From: Rotaria socialis
Lineage: Eukaryota; Rotifera; Eurotatoria; Philodinida; Philodinidae
NCBI GenBank assembly: GCA_905331475.1
Contig: CAJNYU010002220.1
Span: 1 to 64,000 of the forward strand
Direction of reading: 5' to 3'
DNA length: 64,000 nt
In this document: positions 62,217 through 64,000 of the stretch, piece by piece
How positions within the stretch are numbered: position 1 is the stretch's first letter
Layout: each line of letters opens with the position of its first letter
Translations under genes and position numbers: made by a program
The notes under the pieces: model-generated
Database searches by the model: none
The model's input: only the letters and a program-made list of their open reading frames with translations
What the model was told of the DNA's origin: nothing

Positions 62217-62236
62217 ATCGTCGTCGTCGTCATCGT
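62217..62236 (+). repeat. CGT trinucleotide repeat downstream of paralogue A
   Basis: A run of CGT/CAT triplets (TCGTCGTCGTCGTCATCG) followed by TTATCATTG, about 200 bp after the stop codon and just before AATAAA motifs, so probably in the 3'UTR. Similar runs follow paralogue B. Confidence 0.7.
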
Positions 62237-62994
62237 TATCATTGATTTTCTCCGAAAAATAAAATATCAAATAAAATGCTGCTGAATTGTTTCTATTATC
62301 AAATACATGAATACCTGTTTTAATTTTTTTTCTGTCGCCTGTCTATTTTTTTGTCTATGAATTATTAAAAACAAAAAGAAATATAAAAATATGTGCAGAT
62401 TTTCAGTTCATCATAGACGATAGCAGGGCGTGTGTACTTTTTGAAAACTCGATTTAACATTTCTTAAAAGCAAAACTATTGCTTAATTATATTTCGATTT
62501 TTGTTATTCATATGTATAAATCCATTTGATTAACTAATTTATCTGAATACAATACGTGTTGGTCGTCCTCTTTTTTTGTAAATCGGACTCGTTTTCTTTT
62601 TGTTCTGCACGAACATGTACGATACTCATATTTGAATTTTTGCTATCAAGGTCAATTCTCGTTTACTGGTTTGTATATTCGTCAGGAATCTGTCATTCTT
62701 TTACGTATGTATGCGTTCGTTTTTCTACGTTACGCATGATTTATCTTTTTTGCACTTTCTTTTTTTGTCATATGTATGCATATTCATCATAAAATATGGA
62801 GGCTGATGTGTAAAGCTTGTTTCTCTCTTCTTAGATTTTTTGTCGTCAACGTAGGTAAAATCTTTTTTTTTGTATATTTTATGTCATACATATTGGTGAG
62901 AAATACATTAGTTTCTCTCTTGCACTATCATGAAAGCAAAAAAAATGCCGTCAACCATGACTTGAATGTGCAAAGAGGTGTCTCCTTCAGATAG

Positions 62995-62995
<1 letters not shown>

Positions 62996-63025
<30 letters not shown>
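62996..63025 (+). repeat. GA microsatellite
   Basis: A run of about 15 GA units upstream of paralogue B, with a second impure GA tract near 63103-63124. GA tracts can act in promoters through GAGA-type factors, but nothing further shows this here. Confidence 0.85.
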
Positions 63026-63029
<4 letters not shown>

Positions 63030-63268
63030 GAGTGCGAAGAAATACAGTCGTATTTTTTTCAAACAATAATTATCATCGAACCCTATATGCTTATGCTTTT
63101 ACGAGAGAGAGGGAGAGAGAGAGCACATATACGTGGATTTAGCATTGGTTGTTGTTTTTTTTCTTAAAGAACAAAAAATACTATGTTTCTACATGGATCG
63201 TGAGCCATTAGATTTTTTCTTGTATTCTTATATTGATTCTAGATCATATTCCACCATTGAGTGAGAAC

Positions 63269-63706
63269 ATGTACAGACCACGGTAAGTACAACTTTATTA
63301 TGTATGTTCTCTGTGCACAATTATTTATGAACTTCTTTTTATTTTAGAGCACCATTACCTCCACCCGGCCGTGCCGGTGGTGCAGGCATGCTTGGCGGAT
63401 TATTGGGTGGCTTAGGTGGCGCTGTCACTTGCCTCTGTTGCCTAACAGCACTTGGTCTAATCGGACTTTGGGTTACATTTATTCCATTCGTTGCATTCTT
63501 TAGTAAGCTAATTGGAAAAGTTTGTTCGCTTTCCATTGAACACCATTTTTTCGTTTTCTTTTCATTTTCCGTTAGAATATGCATATGATCAAGAAGTAAG
63601 AGCTTTTGGTGGTAGTCCAAGTATTCATAATCTTCAACAATTTGTTATTCTTCTTGCTATCTGCTTATTGACAATGCGTTTCGTCAAGCGGCAAATGAAT
63701 ACATAA
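63269..63706 (+). CDS. Small Gly-rich two-TM membrane protein, tandem paralogue B
   Basis: Three exons (63269-63282, 63348-63502, 63576-63706) give about 99 residues, with the same intron phases (2 then 1) at matching places as paralogue A. The protein has a Pro-rich lead (MYRPRAPLPPPGRAGG), a Gly-rich hydrophobic segment with clustered Cys (GGAVTCLCCLTALGLIGLW, then VTFIPFVAFF), an acidic link (YAYDQEVRAFGG), and a C-terminal helix (QFVILLAICLLTMRF) ending in basic residues. The frame stays open upstream of the ATG to a possible acceptor (TTGATTCTAG) before DHIPPLSEN, so a further 5' exon is likely and the true N-terminus is uncertain. AATAAA lies at 63717-63722, 11 nt after the stop. Confidence 0.7.
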
Positions 63707-63753
63707 ATTCAATGAAATAAAAAGACTATTTTTTTTACATATCGAGCTTCAGT

Positions 63754-63786
63754 TGTCGTCGTCGTCGTTGTCGTCGTCGTCGTCAT
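63754..63786 (+). repeat. CGT trinucleotide repeat downstream of paralogue B
   Basis: Two adjacent (GTC)n blocks split by GTT, then CATTG, the same layout as after paralogue A. A third short copy (CCGTCGTCGTCATCG) lies at about 63861-63876. It sits just past the AATAAA of paralogue B. Confidence 0.8.
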
Positions 63787-64000
63787 TGTTTTTGTCAAAT
63801 TTGTTGCACATCAATATGTAAACGCGCGCTTTATAAACACAAAGAAATAGAGAGAGAAGAGCCGTCGTCGTCATCGTTATATATAATCGATCCCAAACAC
63901 CACAGTTTCTCTTTTTTTTGTCTCTATCTCTCTACAATTTTTTGTCTTTTTTTCATATAATATTTTTTTTGCTATTGAACAAAGCACGCGTCCGCATACA

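Overview
This looks like a stretch of an AT-rich animal nuclear genome. Genes have many exons, introns are usually 45-70 nt with GT-AG ends, and the genes are metazoan (atonal-type bHLH factor, CM1 centrosomal scaffold, rhodopsin-like receptor, PKA regulatory subunit, CCDC43, C11orf65/MFI). My best guess is a bdelloid rotifer. The gene style fits, degenerate TGTGGG hexamers (the bdelloid telomere unit, as I remember it) sit inside a mobile element, and one gene pair is packed as if it were trans-spliced. This assignment is inference.

Layout, left to right. 1-2.3 kb: no gene recognised. 2.3-2.7 kb (+): atonal-like bHLH gene. 3.07-24.5 kb (-): one very large gene, about 60 exons and about 2,230 codons, encoding a CDK5RAP2/centrosomin-type coiled-coil scaffold. 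I followed its reading frame exon by exon; the CM1 motif lies near the N-terminus, and a second first exon would bypass it. 24.5-26.9 kb: no gene. 26.9-28.0 kb (-): secreted protein of unknown function with a TATA box. 28.3-29.3 kb (-): mitochondrial-type rhomboid protease. 29.4-30.4 kb: non-autonomous inverted-repeat element with a 9-bp target duplication, holding a GC-rich core edged by TGTGGG-like repeats. 31.7-32.6 kb (-): CCDC43. 34.1-36.5 kb (+): secreted protein with two thrombospondin repeats, two Ig-like domains and a trypsin fold that has lost catalytic residues. 36.5-42.2 kb: no gene. 42.2-48.6 kb (+): receptor gene whose two exons are split by a 4.6-kb intron. 49.7-52.4 kb (+): PKA regulatory subunit, followed 70 bp later by a C11orf65/MFI homologue (52.5-54.0 kb). 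54.4-55.6 kb (+): SH3 protein. 56.6-58.4 kb (+): 2OG-Fe(II) oxygenase with an in-frame stop. 58.4-61.5 kb: no gene. 61.5-63.7 kb (+): tandem pair of small membrane proteins with the same intron phases and CGT-repeat tails.

The genes do not form one pathway. The standout items are the degenerate TSP1-Ig-trypsin protein, the nested element with telomere-like edges, the alternative start that removes CM1, the closely packed PKA-R/MFI pair with an acceptor in the gap, and the oxygenase broken by one codon. All exon models come from reading splice signals and phase by eye; no transcript or database evidence was available.
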